DNA from: JBEBGV01 sp040081265
GTDB taxonomy: Bacteria > Acidobacteriota > Vicinamibacteria > Vicinamibacterales > UBA2999
Length of the DNA stretch: 21,761 nucleotides
Reading direction: 5' to 3'
NCBI GenBank assembly: GCA_040081265.1
Contig: JBEBGV010000070.1
Coordinates: 1 to 21,761, forward strand
A model generated the notes under the pieces. It saw only the letters and a program-made list of their open reading frames with translations. It was not told the origin of the DNA and searched no databases. This document shows, piece by piece, positions 20,028-21,761 of this stretch (position 1 is its first letter; each line of letters begins with the position of its first letter). Position numbers and translations under genes: made by a program.

Positions 20028-21530
20028 ATGGCGCTGACCCACGAAGAACTGAAATCCACGCTTTGGGACGCCGCCAACACCCTGCGCGGCTCCGCCGTCG
20101 ATCGCACCGACTGGAAGGGCTACATACTGCCGCTGCTCTTCTTCAAGCGGATTTCCGATGTCTGGGACGAGGAGACGACCGACGCAGCCGAGACCTTCGG
20201 CGATGTCGATCCGGCCGCGTTTCCCGAAGTCCACCGCTTCTCGGTTCCGGAAGGCTGTCACTGGAGAGACGTCCGCGAGACCGCGTCGAATGTCGGATCC
20301 GCCCTGCTTCACGCCATGCAGGAAATCGAGCGCGCCAACCCGGACACGCTCTACCGTGTCTTTGGCACCGCGGACTGGGGCAACAGGGAGAAGTTCACCG
20401 ATGAGCTGCTCAAGGATCTGATCGAGGGGTTCTCGGCCTTCTCGCTCGGCAACAAGGCCGTCAGCACGGATGTCCTCGGCGACGCCTACGAGTACTTGGT
20501 TGGCAAGTTCGCCGACGTCACCCGCCGGAACAAAGCCGGCGAGTTCTACACCCCGCGCAGCGTCGTCCGGATGATGGTTGAGATGCTCGACCCGAAGGAG
20601 GGTGAGTCCATCTACGACCCGGCCTGCGGCACGGGCGGGATGCTGCTCGGCGCAATTGAGCACGTCACGCGGCAGGGCGGCGACCCTCGGACCTTCTTCG
20701 GCAAGATCTACGGCCAGGAGAAGAACCTCACCACCTCCTCCATCGCGCGCATGAACCTGGTGCTGCACGGAATCGAGGACTTCCAGATCGCCCGCGAAGA
20801 CACACTCCGCAACCCCGCCTTCGCGGACGCGAGCACAGGTGGTCTCCTTACCTTCGACTGTGTCATCGCCAACCCGCCCTTCTCGCTCAAGGAATGGGGC
20901 CGCGATCTGTGGGAAGCGGATCCGTGGAACCGGGCGAAATACGGCATCCCGCCTGAGAGCTATGGCGACTATGCCTTCGTGCAGCACATGATCGCGTCGA
21001 TGGCGCCGACCGGGAACAGCCGCATGGCGGTGGTGCTCCCGCAGGGCGCGCTGTTCCGCAAAGCGGCTGAGGGCAACATCCGCACGGCGCTGCTCAAGGA
21101 GGATCTGATCGAGGCGGTCATTGGCCTGGCCCCGAATCTCTTCTACGGCACCTCGCTCGCCGGCTGCGTGGTCGTCCTCCGGCGGAAGAAGCCGGCCGCG
21201 CGCCGGAAGAAGGTGCTCGTCATCGACGCGTCGAGGCTCTTCAGGAAAGGCCGCGCCCAGAACTTCCTGGATCCCGCGCACAGCGAGCAGATCGTCGCGT
21301 GGTACCGCGCCTTCGAGGATGTGGAGGACTGCGCCAAGGTCGTGTCGCTCGACGAGATTAAGAAGGAAGGCTGGACGCTCAACATCTCGCGCTACGTGCT
21401 GCCGCCCATCGGCGCGGACATCCCGCCGCTGCCCGAGGCCGTCGAGGCGTTCAAGACCGCCCTCGCGGAGGCGCGGGCCGCCGAAGACCACCTGCGCACG
21501 GTGCTCACCGAAGGCGGGTGGCTCACGTGA
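20028..21530 (+). CDS. hsdM: Type I restriction-modification DNA methyltransferase subunit M
   Basis: This is a 500-residue HsdM. Residues 4-45 form the N-terminal HsdM_N helical domain ('EELKSTLWDAANTLRG', 'YILPLLFFKRISDVWDEE'). The methyltransferase domain begins near 145 with 'GEFYTPRSVVRMMVEML' (171-187). It carries the SAM-binding motif 'DPACGTGG' at 197-204 and the adenine N6-methyltransferase motif NPPF at 282-285. A C-terminal charged helix ('AEARAAEDHLRTVL') fits contact with the S subunit. The enzyme methylates adenine in the recognition sequence set by HsdS and, with HsdR, protects against foreign DNA. The ATG at 20028 starts exactly at the domain boundary; an earlier in-frame ATG at 19944 adds 28 unrelated residues. 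The stop overlaps the next start by GTGA. hsdS and hsdR are not in the window. All key motifs are intact. Confidence 0.95.
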   Translation: MALTHEELKSTLWDAANTLRGSAVDRTDWKGYILPLLFFKRISDVWDEETTDAAETFGDVDPAAFPEVHRFSVPEGCHWRDVRETASNVGSALLHAMQEIERANPDTLYRVFGTADWGNREKFTDELLKDLIEGFSAFSLGNKAVSTDVLGDAYEYLVGKFADVTRRNKAGEFYTPRSVVRMMVEMLDPKEGESIYDPACGTGGMLLGAIEHVTRQGGDPRTFFGKIYGQEKNLTTSSIARMNLVLHGIEDFQIAREDTLRNPAFADASTGGLLTFDCVIANPPFSLKEWGRDLWEADPWNRAKYGIPPESYGDYAFVQHMIASMAPTGNSRMAVVLPQGALFRKAAEGNIRTALLKEDLIEAVIGLAPNLFYGTSLAGCVVVLRRKKPAARRKKVLVIDASRLFRKGRAQNFLDPAHSEQIVAWYRAFEDVEDCAKVVSLDEIKKEGWTLNISRYVLPPIGADIPPLPEAVEAFKTALAEARAAEDHLRTVLTEGGWLT

Positions 21531-21664
21531 GCGCGCATCTGTCCCAGAGAGAACTCGAGTCGCACCTGTGGGGTGCGGCCACGCTGCTGCGCGGCCTGAT
21601 CGACGCGAGCGACTACAAGCAATACATCTTTCCGCTGCTCTTCTTCAAGCGCCTGAGCGACGTG
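21527..21664 (+). pseudogene. Second HsdM-like gene, cut after about 46 codons
   Basis: The GTG at 21527 overlaps the hsdM stop (GTGA). The frame reads 'LSQRELESHLWGAATLLRGL' and 'YKQYIFPLLFFKRLSDV', the HsdM_N domain. It resembles the start of the upstream hsdM (L-W-x-A-A-x-x-L-R-G and the P-L-L-F-F-K-R-[IL]-S-D-V motif) but is clearly a different gene. Right after 'SDV' the expected acidic continuation is replaced by repeated sequence like the end of an insertion element, with a stop at 21706. So the gene was interrupted by an insertion, and the rest lies outside the window, if anywhere. GTG at 21518 is an alternative start. Before the interruption this would have been a tandem pair of M-type genes in one operon. 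Confidence 0.8.
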
Positions 21665-21761
21665 TGTCAAAGCTCGTTAGAAATGTCCCCTGGGTTAACT
21701 CGATAGAAATGTCCCCTCTGTGATCATCGATCCGCGACCCGCCACAACGGGACATCAGCGC
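21665..21761. mobile_element. Probable terminal region of an insertion sequence
   Basis: From about 21663 the sequence departs from the HsdM reading. It begins TGTCAAAGCTCG and holds two exact copies of TAGAAATGTCCCCT, at 21678-21691 and 21704-21717, with a 26-base period. Repeated short motifs just inside a TG-starting edge are typical of transposase-binding ends of IS21- and related IS-type elements. No transposase is visible because the window ends 44 bases after the second repeat. The family cannot be fixed from this. Confidence 0.6.

Noticed and set aside
19917..21491. 524-codon open frame on the minus strand
   Set aside because: It is the antisense of hsdM, whose plus-strand reading has all methyltransferase motifs. 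Long antisense frames arise from high GC at third positions.
1..21761. CRISPR array, rRNA or complete tRNA gene
   Set aside because: No regularly spaced repeats, no rRNA signatures and no full cloverleaf were seen on reading both strands.

Overview
The window is GC-rich bacterial DNA, with most third codon positions G or C. It carries many small orphan genes, zinc-ribbon membrane proteins, predicted lipoproteins and decayed recombination genes. Gene content (a fused-type spermidine-synthase membrane protein, a small charged protein at 18572-18883, UPF0547-type zinc ribbons) suggests a soil bacterium, perhaps Acidobacteriota. That assignment rests on family memory, not on a marker gene, and is weak. 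The region reads as an accessory or island-like stretch.

Layout. 1-1147 (minus) is the N-terminal part of a multi-spanning spermidine-synthase-like membrane protein running off the left edge. 1388-1963 is a DUF4145 protein. 2205-3492 (minus) is a two-gene unit: a secreted protein followed by a zinc-ribbon/membrane/Ltp-repeat protein. 3608-5476 holds two diverged copies of a pair of tiny genes (here called A and B) flanking a zinc-ribbon membrane protein; the first A copy is broken. 5603-6201 is a tyrosine recombinase that has lost its N-terminal domain and carries a frameshift, next to two palindromic repeats resembling insertion-sequence ends. 6267-7645 has small membrane or secreted proteins. 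7642-12830 is a run of minus-strand genes: a DesVI-like methyltransferase, zinc-ribbon proteins, a remnant of a staphylococcal-nuclease-like gene, a lipoprotein, a seven-repeat FG-GAP-like protein with a collagen-like stretch, and two small overlapping genes. 13480-14419 is a pair of overlapping membrane-protein genes. 14598-15413 (minus) is a possible PIN-like protein. 16034-18097 is a two-gene lipoprotein unit. 18572-19590 (minus) has a small charged protein and a serine recombinase interrupted by one in-frame amber codon. 20028-21530 is a complete type I methyltransferase subunit (HsdM). A second HsdM-like gene begins with a 4-base overlap and is cut after about 46 codons by what looks like the end of an insertion sequence at the right edge.

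How the parts relate. No single large system is complete here. The strongest themes are: (i) repeated damage to mobility and defence genes (tyrosine recombinase, serine recombinase, second hsdM, nuclease remnant); (ii) four zinc-ribbon proteins, three of them membrane-anchored; (iii) several genes with a -10-like hexamer only 6-13 bases before the start codon and no Shine-Dalgarno sequence, suggesting leaderless transcripts; and (iv) a duplicated A/B mini-gene module of unknown function. Several features (left-edge gene, nuclease remnant, restored serine recombinase, 45-codon coupled reading frame) were read directly from the bases because they are short, edge-truncated or interrupted.
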